The notes beneath the pieces are model-generated. The model worked only from the letters and a program-made list of their open reading frames with translations. It had not been told where the DNA came from and searched no databases. From an uncultured Paracoccaceae bacterium (lineage in GTDB: Bacteria; Pseudomonadota; Alphaproteobacteria; Rhodobacterales; Rhodobacteraceae): a stretch of DNA of 49,354 bases. Shown one piece after another: positions 25,709 through 34,983 of this stretch. The DNA lies in contig CANNFU010000016.1 in assembly GCA_947503965.1 (NCBI GenBank), positions 1 to 49,354 of the forward strand, in the 5' to 3' direction. Both the position numbers and the translations under genes were made by a program. How positions within the stretch are numbered: position 1 is the stretch's first letter; every line of letters begins with the position of its first letter.

Positions 25709-26712
25709 CAGATATACCTCAAAAGGCTTAACCCGTTCAGTCGCGCCGTAACGCTGTAATGGGTTTCAAGCTGGATTTGGACATTTTGCAGCTTCGATGC
25801 GGTCTCGAACGGGTCCGCCTGCACAATGTCATTCTTTGCGATTTGCAATGCTGTGATCTGTGCATTGGTCTCGGTCAGGGATTGTTCGACCTCGGCCTCA
25901 ACCGCACCCACACGGGACTGCATGGACACCAGTCCGCTGGACGCTGCAAAAAGACCGGTTCCCGCGTGCTGCAATAGTGCCGCCTTTGTTTGCCGGTCAA
26001 GTCCCGGCAGGCTGTCGGCAATTGCGGCAAAGGCGGCCCCTTTCAATACCTCGCGGATCGCGGGGTCGTCGGCGCGCGCATCAACGGGAACGGTTTTGGT
26101 GTCGGAAATGCGCCTTTCTACCATGTTGCCGGTGTCGCCCAGATATCCCGTAGTCGCAAAGCCACCAGCCGGATCATCGAACCATGCTGTCACAGCGGCG
26201 TTTATTGTTGCGAAATCCGTTGCACCGCCAATCGTTGCCTGCAAGTCGGCAAGCATTGCATCAGCGGTTGCCAAGGGGGGCGCGGATACCGCTGTGCCAC
26301 CCAGTAAGGCACGATCAGCTACCTGCGTGTTGAGCGTCGTCACCAACACCCCAAACGTGCGGGCACCGTCGCGCGCGGCATTGTCGATTTGCGACGCGGT
26401 GCTTTCTTCATTGACAAGAAGGAGTTGCGCACTGGATTGGGTCCGTAGATCGTCGACCTGACCCAGAACAGTCTGAATGCGCGCCAGCACCTGATCGGTT
26501 TCTTTTGCTGCTTGGGTGTATCCGTTCAATTGCTCCAATGAGTAGTTGATCCCCGACAGTCTGGCGGTGTCGCCACCAAGTACCTTGGTAACATCACTCA
26601 CTCTGCCGGTTGAAAGGCTCTCCGCAAGGCGGGACAGTTCGGTTTTAATGGCGCCGCCATTGCGCATTGAGATGAATTGCTGGGACATGTCGCCCACTGA
26701 AACGATCGGCAT
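25708..26712 (-). CDS. flgL: Flagellar hook-associated protein 3, FlgL
   Basis: A 334-residue protein forming the junction between hook-associated FlgK and the flagellin filament. The N-terminal coiled region (MSQQFISMRNGGAIKTELSR) and the C-terminal helix ending LQNVQIQLETHYSVTARLNG are the terminal helices that pack in the filament core. The middle is variable, as is usual. It lacks a signal peptide, because the flagellar type III apparatus exports it. It is packed between flgK (2-base gap) and flgI (overlap). Confidence 0.87.
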   Translation of the reverse strand: MPIVSVGDMSQQFISMRNGGAIKTELSRLAESLSTGRVSDVTKVLGGDTARLSGINYSLEQLNGYTQAAKETDQVLARIQTVLGQVDDLRTQSSAQLLLVNEESTASQIDNAARDGARTFGVLVTTLNTQVADRALLGGTAVSAPPLATADAMLADLQATIGGATDFATINAAVTAWFDDPAGGFATTGYLGDTGNMVERRISDTKTVPVDARADDPAIREVLKGAAFAAIADSLPGLDRQTKAALLQHAGTGLFAASSGLVSMQSRVGAVEAEVEQSLTETNAQITALQIAKNDIVQADPFETASKLQNVQIQLETHYSVTARLNGLSLLRYI

Positions 26713-26714
26713 GT

Positions 26715-28163
26715 CTAAATCTCCATCAATCGTTGCAGCATGAAATCTACGGTTTGAACCACTTTGGCATTGGCCGCATAGGCCTGTTCTACGCGCAGCA
26801 GCATTTGCAGCTCCAGATCCGTATCGACACCATTCGCCAATTCCGCCTCGCGCAGCGTGTCCCAGCGCGCCGCGGTGAAGCTAAGCTGTTCTTCGGCGGC
26901 AAGCCGCGTCGCCCCGATTTGTGATGTAAACACCGCAGCCCGACCTGCTGCCGTCTGAGGCGACGATCCGGATAGGTCGGCGCGTGGAGCACCAAGTGCA
27001 GCGATCCAGTTATTCAACTGTGCGCTGTTGCCCTCGGGGCCGGGCGTTATAGCGTTCAGGCCGTCACGCAAAAGCGACGGCGTTCCGCCTGTAGTCGGGT
27101 TGATCGTGGTGTTGATGGCGATGCGGCCGGCGATCCCGGTTGTATCCGCCAAGTCCAGAACAGCACCTTGATCAGTCAAGATACCCAAGTCGCCTGGCGC
27201 GAGGGTTGGATCATTCACGGGGTCCTGAAATCGCGCAATCAGATCGACGGCAATACCATCAAGTGACGACTGCACATCGACAAGCGTCTGATCGCGTAAA
27301 GCAAAGGCCGCACCAAGTGACCCACCGTCAAGGCGGCCGATGCCTGTCGCGGGATCAAGTGTGACACCGTCAAGCGTAACGCCCGACAGTGCGCCGGACG
27401 TCAAAGTCATGTCCGCTGTAATGGTCGGTGTCGGCGTGAAGCCAAATTGGACCGCCTGACCGCCCAGTAATGTGGTGCCAGATGTGGTCATCAATCCGAT
27501 CGCGCCATTGTCGCGGGGCATTTCTCGTATTGGGACGATGCCAGCGATCTGGTCCACAACATTTTGACGTGTATCAAGCAGCGCCGAAACATCATTGCCA
27601 GCCCCCGTCAGCCGGACGATGTCGGCATTCATTGCCTCGACCTGCTGCAATGCTGCATTCAACTTGTCGATATCGCGCGCAATCGCGGCGTCTGCTTCCT
27701 GTCGCAACGCCTGAACACTGCGCGTGTTGTTCTGCAGTGTCTGGGTCACATCACCCAGCCGGGAAACAACTGTCGCCAAACGCATTTCTGAAGCAGGGTC
27801 GCTGCTGGCGCTGATCAGCGCTGTTTCAAAGGCGGCCAGTCGCGCACCGATCCCAGCAAGGTCTTCCGGCCCGCCGATTGTCTGCTCAAGCCGCATCAGC
27901 ATGCCCGCGCTGCGCTCTTGACCTTGCAGTGCCGCATCGGCCAATCGCCGATCCGCGAGAAGGCCGGGATCGGAAAACCGCGTGATGCTATCAATGCGCA
28001 CGCCGCCACCCATATTGCCGACCTGCACCGCAGACAGTTCAACAGATCGGCGCCCGTATCCATCTGTCAGGACGTTGGCAAGGTTCGATGACGTCACCTC
28101 GGCGATGCGCGCATTTGCGGTCAGACCAGAGACGGCATTGTTCAGGGCGCTAGAGATGCTCAT
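26715..28163 (-). CDS. flgK: Flagellar hook-associated protein 1, FlgK
   Basis: A 482-residue protein, the first hook-filament junction protein. It has the rod/hook-family N-terminus (SSALNNAVSGLTANARIAEV then SSNLANVLTDGYGRRSVELS) and the matching C-terminus ELQMLLRVEQAYAANAKVVQ ending in MLQRLM. The middle includes DTRQNVVDQIAGIVP, usual for FlgK. Somewhat shorter than the enteric protein but complete. Exported by the flagellar type III apparatus. Next to flgE and flgL, in assembly order. Confidence 0.93.
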   Translation of the reverse strand: MSISSALNNAVSGLTANARIAEVTSSNLANVLTDGYGRRSVELSAVQVGNMGGGVRIDSITRFSDPGLLADRRLADAALQGQERSAGMLMRLEQTIGGPEDLAGIGARLAAFETALISASSDPASEMRLATVVSRLGDVTQTLQNNTRSVQALRQEADAAIARDIDKLNAALQQVEAMNADIVRLTGAGNDVSALLDTRQNVVDQIAGIVPIREMPRDNGAIGLMTTSGTTLLGGQAVQFGFTPTPTITADMTLTSGALSGVTLDGVTLDPATGIGRLDGGSLGAAFALRDQTLVDVQSSLDGIAVDLIARFQDPVNDPTLAPGDLGILTDQGAVLDLADTTGIAGRIAINTTINPTTGGTPSLLRDGLNAITPGPEGNSAQLNNWIAALGAPRADLSGSSPQTAAGRAAVFTSQIGATRLAAEEQLSFTAARWDTLREAELANGVDTDLELQMLLRVEQAYAANAKVVQTVDFMLQRLMEI

Positions 28164-28186
28164 GACTTAGTTATCCCGAATGAAGG

Positions 28187-29515
28187 TTAACGTTTGATGT
28201 TCGTCGTTTCCTGCAACATCTCATCGACGGTCTGGATGACCTTCGCATTCGATGAATAGGCACGCTGGGTCTGGATCAGCTCTGTCAACTCACCCGCGAC
28301 GTCAGTGGCAGATTCTTCTCGTGCGAAACTGACGATATCGCCAGTCGGTCCGTCGCCGGCATCCCAAAGAAAGAATGTGCCGCTATCAGGTGTGACCCGG
28401 TAGCTTTGCTGGTCCAGCGTTTCGAGACCATTCACATTCGGCACGTCGACCAGCGGGATCTGATAAAGAACCCGATTGATCCCGATATCGAATGATGCCC
28501 GGACAAATCCGTTTTGATCGACTTCAACAGAGGTCAAACTGCCCACAGGCGTGCCATTTTTCGAAATTGATACCGGCGCAAATGCATCCGATAGCTGTGT
28601 CAGTCCGATAGAGCTGCCGATTTCGCCAATATTGATTTCCATCGGGCCGCCATCGACGGCAATCGTCAGAATACCCGTTGTGGGATCATAGGGCCCGCCG
28701 ATCCCTGCTGCCGTGTTGGCAACGGCGGCCAGTGTTCCGCCGCCACCGCGTGTTGCGTCAAAAGTCAGCGTATATTCCCCGACGACATCTGGAATACCAT
28801 TGGTGTCAACGTCCGACTCACTGTCGCGGATTTCCATCGTCCATTGGTTCGACGCGCCGTTGGCAGGTACTGTTGGCGAGAATGTGAAGCTCAGATTGGA
28901 TGATGCGCCGAGGTTGTCAAAGTATTCGACCGACAGAGACTCGCTGTCGCCCGGTGATCCCTCGCGTGTTGATGTGGCAGGCAAGTTTACAGACAGATCC
29001 ACACGTGTTGTTGCCTCGCCCGCGAACTGGTTGGCGTTGATTTGCACGGGGACCAGGCCATCAATCGAATCGCGCGGATAGTTCGGGATGGTCCCATCCG
29101 CCGATGCAGGAACGCCCAATAAGACAAGGCCACCGGGGCTGCGCAAATAACCCTGCGCATCAGGTCGGAACGATCCCGTCGTCGTCAGGAAGAGCGGGTT
29201 TTCGCCATTGTTGACCGCAACCGATGTTTCCGATGTCACCGGCAGCATCCCGCGGCCACGCACGGCCAGATCGGTCGGGTTCGAGGTCGAGACGAGCGCC
29301 CCGCGTTCGTCGATCAGACGGGCCGTCGTCGTCCGAACACCCCCTGCAGAATAGGTCCCGCGCCCACTTTCAATGACCATCGACTGAAAATCGGTGACGG
29401 CGCGTTTATAGCCATAAGTCGATGAATTCGAGATATTGTCCGAGATCGTCGCAAGCCGCGACGCATTTGCGGCCAGACCTGCAACACTCGCATTCAAAGA
29501 AGAGGAAATCGTCAT
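28187..29515 (-). CDS. flgE: Flagellar hook protein FlgE
   Basis: A 442-residue protein that polymerises into the flexible hook. The N-terminal rod/hook motif is SSLNASVAGLAANASRLATI then DNISNSSTYGYKRA. The C-terminus has ELTELIQTQRAYSSNAKVIQ ending in DEMLQETTNIK, the FlgE/FlgG-type coiled tail. Central domains carry many Thr, Gly and Asp residues, as in hook proteins. The 102-base gap to motB may contain a promoter, though none is clear. Confidence 0.95.
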   Translation of the reverse strand: MTISSSLNASVAGLAANASRLATISDNISNSSTYGYKRAVTDFQSMVIESGRGTYSAGGVRTTTARLIDERGALVSTSNPTDLAVRGRGMLPVTSETSVAVNNGENPLFLTTTGSFRPDAQGYLRSPGGLVLLGVPASADGTIPNYPRDSIDGLVPVQINANQFAGEATTRVDLSVNLPATSTREGSPGDSESLSVEYFDNLGASSNLSFTFSPTVPANGASNQWTMEIRDSESDVDTNGIPDVVGEYTLTFDATRGGGGTLAAVANTAAGIGGPYDPTTGILTIAVDGGPMEINIGEIGSSIGLTQLSDAFAPVSISKNGTPVGSLTSVEVDQNGFVRASFDIGINRVLYQIPLVDVPNVNGLETLDQQSYRVTPDSGTFFLWDAGDGPTGDIVSFAREESATDVAGELTELIQTQRAYSSNAKVIQTVDEMLQETTNIKR

Positions 29516-29617
29516 ATAAAAGAGCCTTTCTGCATCGGATGATGACGTTGCTTTCCCGATGGTCTAACCGTGCGGCCTTAACGTCAGGCTAATAGCTAAA
29601 ATGCGATCTACTTGGCG

Positions 29618-30451
29618 TCAGAGGTCCGTCCGCAGCAAAACCACCTCTAGCCGGTTGTTGCGCGAGGCGGTGGCATCACGCACTGCAGGGTTGCGATCAC
29701 CCGCACCGGCGATCCGCGCAATACGCAGTGGGTTCAACCCGCCATCCTCCAGCAGCAGACGCATCTGTGTTGCCCGTCCCATGGACAATTCCCAAAGCGG
29801 GTTATCGACATGAACCACGGATTTCGCACTTAGATGCCCGGTAATTGTGACCTCGTTGCTGACGCTTTGAAACAACCGCGCGAGGATTCGTGCCACCTCG
29901 ACCGTGACAGGATTTGGCACCACACTGTCTGGTGGAAACAAAACGGCGTCAGGCAGGTCGAAGATCTCAATCACAAGGCCTTCATCTGTCAGGCGCGTGA
30001 CGATGTGCCGAAGCGCCTGTTCAGATGAAATGCTTTCCCCGCCCACGCCCATCAGTACCGCTTCGATATCACGCAGGGCAGCGACCTGCGCGGCGGCTGC
30101 CGCATCGGCGGCGGCCTGTTCGGCGGTTACCGGCTTTATGCCGATTGTGGGTTGATTGATGCCTGTGCCGCTTTGGGCAAGCTGTTCTTCGGTAAAGATG
30201 TTATCGCCGCCAAAGGCATCCGAACCACCACCCGACACACGGCTGATCGAGATTGTAGGCGCAAAATAGTCGGCAATGCCCTTGCGTTGCTGCTCGGTCG
30301 TGGCGTTCAACAGCCACATCAGCATGAAAAACGCCATCATTGCGGTCACAAAATCGGCATAGGCCACTTTCCAGGCGCCGCCATGATGACCACCTCCGGC
30401 TATGACTTTCTTACGTTTGATAATCGTTGGCGCATTTGATCCTGCACGCAT
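29618..30451 (-). CDS. motB: Flagellar motor stator protein MotB
   Basis: A 277-residue protein that anchors the proton-driven stator to peptidoglycan. A short basic cytoplasmic start is followed by KVAYADFVTAMMAFFMLMWL, a single membrane helix whose Asp33 carries protons. Then a plug-like segment and an OmpA-like domain from about 160 include ITGHLSAK, LWELSMGRATQMR and a closing NNRLEVVLLR. The common HTD of the OmpA domain reads HLS here, a mild departure. MotA is not in the window. Confidence 0.92.
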   Translation of the reverse strand: MRAGSNAPTIIKRKKVIAGGGHHGGAWKVAYADFVTAMMAFFMLMWLLNATTEQQRKGIADYFAPTISISRVSGGGSDAFGGDNIFTEEQLAQSGTGINQPTIGIKPVTAEQAAADAAAAAQVAALRDIEAVLMGVGGESISSEQALRHIVTRLTDEGLVIEIFDLPDAVLFPPDSVVPNPVTVEVARILARLFQSVSNEVTITGHLSAKSVVHVDNPLWELSMGRATQMRLLLEDGGLNPLRIARIAGAGDRNPAVRDATASRNNRLEVVLLRTDL

Positions 30452-30671
30452 CTTTCCACCTCACATTCACCCAAAAGCACGGCTAACCGAGGAGACGTGA
30501 AAGGAGGCTTAAAGAAACAATTCAACCCAAATGCAAAGCACTCGATCCATTTCCCAGATGCGCGAAACAGGTTGATGATGGCCCCGGATCGGGGGCCTGC
30601 AGTTGGTTTCCTGCGCAATCGCCACCTGGGAGCACGAAACATTGATTTTTTGCGCGCGACAAGAAAAAGTG

Positions 30672-30690
30672 TTTTCATGAAAATTTCATG
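30672..30690. promoter_or_regulatory. Overlapping palindromes upstream of the lacI-family gene
   Basis: TTTTCATGAAAA (30672-30683) is a perfect palindrome, and CATGAAAATTTCATG (30676-30690) is a second dyad sharing it. They end 19 bases before the regulator ATG and could be an autoregulatory site, though they differ from the CG-centred operator downstream of the gene. Confidence 0.4.
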
Positions 30691-30709
30691 AGCGGAGCCC
30701 GTTCCCCCG

Positions 30710-31732
30710 ATGGCCAGCAAAATTCGAAATATGGAAGAGTTCGCGACCGTCAGTGGCATCTCTCGGCCGACGGTATCCAAGTACTTCAACGATCCCGGCA
30801 GCGTCAGGGCCAGCACACGCGCCCGCATCGAGCTTGCGCTGGAACGCTATGATTATCGGCCCAACATCTATGCGATGAACCAGAACCGGAAGCTGACCAA
30901 GACGATCGGCGTTGTTGTGCCGCTCTTGTCAGACCCGTATTTTGCGGAAATTGCGCGCAAGCTCGAACAGTATTGTATTGCTGCCGGTTATCGCCCGACA
31001 CTTTTCAGTTCGCATGGCGACCCGGCGTTAGAGGTTGAGGTGCTTGATACGCTGCGATCGCTGAAACCGGCTGGCGTCCTCTTGGCCCCGCTGGGACGCG
31101 CATCGGATCGCAACGCGCTCAAGAAGTTTTGCGATGACGTGCCGACGCTCATTTTTGACAGCAGCGTGGATGAAATTGGCCTCGCCTTTGTCGGGTCTGA
31201 TAATTTTCAGTTCACATCGCATATTACCGACTATCTGTGCCGCACAGGAGAGGCGCCTTGCTTTTTTGAAATGAAAACACCCGCCAATCCGAACGCCCAC
31301 CGTCGGCGCCAAAGCTATCTGGATGCAATGGCCCGGTTTGGGCACAAGCCGGATGTGATTTCCATAGAGGGTGAAGGCTGGGGCTTTGAGGAAATCGGCC
31401 GTTTGGGCGGGCATGAGGCGTTCAAGAAGGACCGGTTTTCCAGCAATACGATCCTTTGCAGCAATGACCGTCTGGCGATCGGTTTGCTGACGGCGTGTTA
31501 CGAACAAAATATCCGGGTCGGACGCGGCGATGATTGCGCGATTCGGGTCGCAGGTCAGGATGGGCACCCCCATTCGCGATATACCTGCCCCCCGCTGACG
31601 ACAATCTCGCACGATTATGACAGCGTTTCACAAACTGCGGTCAAGACACTATTCGCTGCAATCGAAGGGCAGGTATCCCCCTGGAAAAGCACAAGATTAG
31701 AGGGACGGCTGATCCTGCGTGACTCCGCCTGA
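30710..31732 (+). CDS. LacI-family regulator of the polyol operon
   Basis: A 340-residue protein. The N-terminal helix-turn-helix reads MEEFATVSGISRPTVSKYFN with hinge region IELALERYDYRPN. A periplasmic-binding-protein-like sensor domain (from about 65) includes TIGVVVPLLSDPYFAEI, a SNDRLAIGL effector segment and DGHPHSRYTCPPLTTISHDY. It lies in the same direction as, and 94 bases before, the polyol transporter gene, with a CG-centred palindrome between them. It probably represses smoE onward until sorbitol, mannitol or a product binds. The inducer is inferred from the operon. Confidence 0.88.
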   Translation: MASKIRNMEEFATVSGISRPTVSKYFNDPGSVRASTRARIELALERYDYRPNIYAMNQNRKLTKTIGVVVPLLSDPYFAEIARKLEQYCIAAGYRPTLFSSHGDPALEVEVLDTLRSLKPAGVLLAPLGRASDRNALKKFCDDVPTLIFDSSVDEIGLAFVGSDNFQFTSHITDYLCRTGEAPCFFEMKTPANPNAHRRRQSYLDAMARFGHKPDVISIEGEGWGFEEIGRLGGHEAFKKDRFSSNTILCSNDRLAIGLLTACYEQNIRVGRGDDCAIRVAGQDGHPHSRYTCPPLTTISHDYDSVSQTAVKTLFAAIEGQVSPWKSTRLEGRLILRDSA

Positions 31733-31743
31733 CATCCTGTTTC

Positions 31744-31757
31744 TTTACGCGCGTAAA
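31744..31757. promoter_or_regulatory. LacI-type operator of the smo operon
   Basis: TTTACGCGCGTAAA is a perfect 14-base palindrome with the central CG step typical of LacI-family sites. A -35-like TTGACG follows at 31765-31770 and a weak -10-like CATACC about 16 bases after it. The smoE ATG is at 31827. Confidence 0.65.
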
Positions 31758-31826
31758 ATATTTGTTGACGCCGCGTCATCTCTCCGCATACCCTACGTCA
31801 CCACATCCAACTAGGGAGGATACCGG

Positions 31827-33143
31827 ATGTCTTTGAAGAGCATTCTACGTGCAGCAACGGCGCTGTCGCTGACCACTGCCGGCAGCGCGTTTGCGGAAGG
31901 CCACGGCGCGACCATCACGATTGCCACCGTGAACAATGGCGACATGATCCGCATGCAGGGATACACTGATCAATTCACCGAGCAGACCGGTATCGCCGTC
32001 GAGTGGGTCACGCTGGAAGAAAACGTGCTGCGCCAGCGTGTCACAACTGACATCACAACCAATGGTGGTCAGTTCGACATCATGACAATCGGGATGTACG
32101 AAACACCGATCTGGGGCGCGAATGACTGGTTGGTGCCATTGGATGACCTGTCTGCTGAATATGACGTGGACGACATCCTGCCAGCCATGCGCAATGGTCT
32201 GAGCCATGACGGCACGCTTTATGCAGCACCTTTCTACGGCGAAAGCTCCATGGTGATGTATCGTACGGATCTGATGGACGCGGCTGGTCTGGAAATGCCA
32301 ACTGACCCAACCTGGCAGTTCATCCGCGAAGCGGCTGCTGCCATGGACGATCCTGCGAATGACATCAACGGTATCTGCCTGCGCGGCAAGGCCGGTTGGG
32401 GCGAAGGTGGTGCCTTCATCACGGTCACTGGTAACTCTTTCGGTGCACGCTGGTTCGACGAAGACTGGAACGCGCAGTTCGATCAGCCTGAATGGGCTGA
32501 GGCGCTGAATTTCTATGTCAACCTGATGAACGATTACGGCCCAGAAGGTTATGCCACTAACGGGTTCAACGAAAACCTGTCGCTGTTCAACCAGGGCAAG
32601 TGCGGTATGTGGATTGACGCGACTGTTGCGGCGTCCTTCGTCACAGGTGACGATTCAACTGTTGCTGACAGCGTCGGTTTTGCACTGGCGCCAAACAACG
32701 AAGGCGTTGAAAAGCGCGCGAACTGGCTCTGGGCCTGGGCGCTGGCTATCCCTGCGGGTACACAGCAGGAAGCCGAAGCCAAACAGTTCATCGAATGGGC
32801 CACATCCAAGGACTATATCGCATTGGTGGCAGCAAACGAAGGCTGGGCCAATGTGCCCCCCGGTGCGCGGACTTCGCTGTACGAAACACCTGAATATCAG
32901 GAAGTGCCTTTCGCGCAGATGACGCTGGATTCCATCAACGCAGCGGACCCCAACAACCCGACTGTTGATCCTGTGCCATATGTCGGCATCCAGTTCGTCG
33001 CGATCCCGGAATTTGCGGGTATGGCGACCGAAGTCAGCCAGGAATTCTCTGCCGCCTACGCCGGTCAACAGACCGTCGAAGAGGCGCTTGAGAAGGCCCA
33101 GGCGATCGCCACCGAAGTTATGGAAGCTGCTGGCTACCAATAA
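31827..33143 (+). CDS. smoE: Sorbitol/mannitol-binding periplasmic protein
   Basis: A 438-residue solute-binding protein of family 1. The signal peptide is cut after GSAFA near residue 23, and a good GGGAGG ribosome site precedes the ATG. The mature region opens TITIATVNNGDMIRMQGYTD and includes QFDIMTIGMYETPIWGANDW and LYAAPFYGESSMVMYRTDLM, features shared with sorbitol/mannitol-binding SmoE proteins of Rhodobacter. It captures polyols in the periplasm for SmoFGK. A strong hairpin after it may stabilise its message relative to the permease genes. Confidence 0.9.
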   Translation: MSLKSILRAATALSLTTAGSAFAEGHGATITIATVNNGDMIRMQGYTDQFTEQTGIAVEWVTLEENVLRQRVTTDITTNGGQFDIMTIGMYETPIWGANDWLVPLDDLSAEYDVDDILPAMRNGLSHDGTLYAAPFYGESSMVMYRTDLMDAAGLEMPTDPTWQFIREAAAAMDDPANDINGICLRGKAGWGEGGAFITVTGNSFGARWFDEDWNAQFDQPEWAEALNFYVNLMNDYGPEGYATNGFNENLSLFNQGKCGMWIDATVAASFVTGDDSTVADSVGFALAPNNEGVEKRANWLWAWALAIPAGTQQEAEAKQFIEWATSKDYIALVAANEGWANVPPGARTSLYETPEYQEVPFAQMTLDSINAADPNNPTVDPVPYVGIQFVAIPEFAGMATEVSQEFSAAYAGQQTVEEALEKAQAIATEVMEAAGYQ

Positions 33144-33159
33144 GCCAAGGCACCTTGTG

Positions 33160-33187
33160 CCGGAGGGCGGGCAAACCCGCCCTCCGG
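33160..33187 (+). other. Strong hairpin between smoE and smoF
   Basis: A perfect 12-base stem, CCGGAGGGCGGG with its complement, encloses the loop CAAA. It begins 17 bases after the smoE stop. No T-run follows, so it is more likely a message-stabilising or partial-stop element that keeps binding protein in excess over permease. Confidence 0.7.
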
Positions 33188-33271
33188 ATACGAGCACACA
33201 CCTTTTTCGTGCAATGTCATCTATGATGGGCCCGCAAGACGTGCCGCCCGTCGACAGAGGAGATGCATCCA

Positions 33272-34138
33272 ATGGCTACCAAAGCATCGCGATCCGCCGC
33301 CCGACTGATGATGGCACCCGCCGTCGTTCTGCTCCTCGGGTGGATGTTGGTTCCACTGATCATGACATTGTGGTTTTCCTTCCGGACCTATCTGCCGCTG
33401 CGCGGCGGTGACCAGGGTTGGACGGGCTTTGACAACTACGTTCGGTTCGTTACCTCCAGCGCGTTCTGGCCTGCGGTCCAGACCACACTGATCATCGTGG
33501 TCGGCGTGTTGATCATCACCGTTGTTCTTGGTGTGCTGCTCGCCATGCTTCTGGACCAACCGATGTGGGGCCAAGGTGTTGTGCGCATCCTTGTCATCGC
33601 CCCCTTCTTTGTGATGCCGACCGTCTCTGCGCTGGTCTGGAAGAACATGTTTATGGATCCGGTGAATGGGCTTTTCGCCCATCTCTGGCGCTTTTTCGGC
33701 GCCGAGCCGGTCAGTTGGCTATCAGATGCTGCCATGCCTTCGATCATCATGATCGTCAGCTGGCAGTGGTTGCCCTTTGCGACACTGATCCTGCTGACCG
33801 CGATCCAGTCGCTGGACAGCGAACAGCTGGAAGCGGCTGAAATGGACGGCGCGCCAAAGCTGAAGCAATTCTACTATATCATTCTGCCGCATCTGGGCCG
33901 GGCGATCACCATCGTGATCCTGATCCAGACGATTTTTCTGCTGGCCATCTTCGCTGAAATCTTCGTGACCACGGGCGGCGCATTCGGGACCCGCACCCTG
34001 TCTTACCTGATCTTCCAGCGGGTGCTCGAAAGCCAGAATGTCGGTCTCGGCTCCGCCGGTGGTGTCTACGCCATCATCCTTGCAAACATTGTTGCGATCT
34101 TCCTGATGCGGATCGTCGGCAAGAATCTGGATAACTGA
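33272..34138 (+). CDS. smoF: Polyol ABC transporter permease SmoF
   Basis: A 288-residue inner-membrane protein with six hydrophobic helices. It is of the MalF-like binding-protein-dependent type, and the EAA loop is EAAEMDGAPKLKQFYYIILP. ATG 33272 is chosen because AGAGGAG sits nine bases upstream; ATG 33263 abuts that site. It forms the channel with SmoG. A 2-base gap precedes smoG. Confidence 0.9.
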   Translation: MATKASRSAARLMMAPAVVLLLGWMLVPLIMTLWFSFRTYLPLRGGDQGWTGFDNYVRFVTSSAFWPAVQTTLIIVVGVLIITVVLGVLLAMLLDQPMWGQGVVRILVIAPFFVMPTVSALVWKNMFMDPVNGLFAHLWRFFGAEPVSWLSDAAMPSIIMIVSWQWLPFATLILLTAIQSLDSEQLEAAEMDGAPKLKQFYYIILPHLGRAITIVILIQTIFLLAIFAEIFVTTGGAFGTRTLSYLIFQRVLESQNVGLGSAGGVYAIILANIVAIFLMRIVGKNLDN

Positions 34139-34140
34139 TC

Positions 34141-34971
34141 ATGGCACGTGCTGTTACACCCCGCCGCAAGCTGATCAATACAGGCTTTGCCTGGGCCATC
34201 GGTTTGCTGATTTTCTTCCCGATCTTATGGACCATCCTGACCAGCTTCAAAACGGAAGCCCAGGCCATCGCAAGCCCGCCGATCTTTCTGAACTTTGACT
34301 GGACGCTGGAAAACTACGGCGTGGTTATGGAGCGGTCCAACTACGCAAGGTTCCTTTGGAATTCGATCATCATCGCGGGTGGGTCGACCATCCTTGGTCT
34401 GATCATCGCAGTACCCGCCGCCTGGTCCATGGCCTTTGTGCCATCGCGGCGGACAAAGGACATTCTGCTTTGGATGCTGTCGACGAAGATGCTGCCAGCG
34501 GTGGGTGTGCTGTACCCGATCTACCTTCTGTTTATTCAGATGGGTCTGCTTGATAGCCGCGCGGGTCTGGTCATTGTGATGATGCTGATTAACCTGCCGA
34601 TCATCATCTGGATGCTTTACACTTACTTCCGCGAAATTCCGGTTGAAATCCTTGAAGCCGCGCGGATGGACGGCGCCACGCTGAGAGAAGAGGTGCTGTA
34701 TATTCTCACCCCCATGGCAATCCCCGGTATCGCTTCGACCATGCTGTTGAACTTTATCCTCGCCTGGAACGAGGCCTTCTGGACGCTGAACCTGACGGCC
34801 GTTGATGCGGCACCGCTCACGGCCTTCATCGCCAGCTATTCCAGTCCCGAAGGCCTGTTCTTTGCCAAGCTCAGCGCGGCCTCAACTATGGCGATTGCGC
34901 CGATCCTCATCCTTGGCTGGTTCAGCCAGAAACAACTTGTCCGCGGCCTGACCTTTGGCGCGGTGAAATAA
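34141..34971 (+). CDS. smoG: Polyol ABC transporter permease SmoG
   Basis: A 276-residue inner-membrane protein of the MalG-like type with six helices. The EAA loop reads EILEAARMDGATLREEVLYI and contacts the ATPase. KMLPAVGVLYPIYLLFIQMG is a typical mid-protein segment. It pairs with SmoF. It follows smoF by 2 bases and precedes the ATPase gene by 12. Confidence 0.91.
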   Translation: MARAVTPRRKLINTGFAWAIGLLIFFPILWTILTSFKTEAQAIASPPIFLNFDWTLENYGVVMERSNYARFLWNSIIIAGGSTILGLIIAVPAAWSMAFVPSRRTKDILLWMLSTKMLPAVGVLYPIYLLFIQMGLLDSRAGLVIVMMLINLPIIIWMLYTYFREIPVEILEAARMDGATLREEVLYILTPMAIPGIASTMLLNFILAWNEAFWTLNLTAVDAAPLTAFIASYSSPEGLFFAKLSAASTMAIAPILILGWFSQKQLVRGLTFGAVK

Positions 34972-34983
34972 GGAACCTGACTG

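Noticed and set aside
25826..26461. Plus-strand frame of 211 codons opposite flgL
   Set aside because: Antisense to an intact flagellar gene; rich in Ser, Ala and Arg without any motif.
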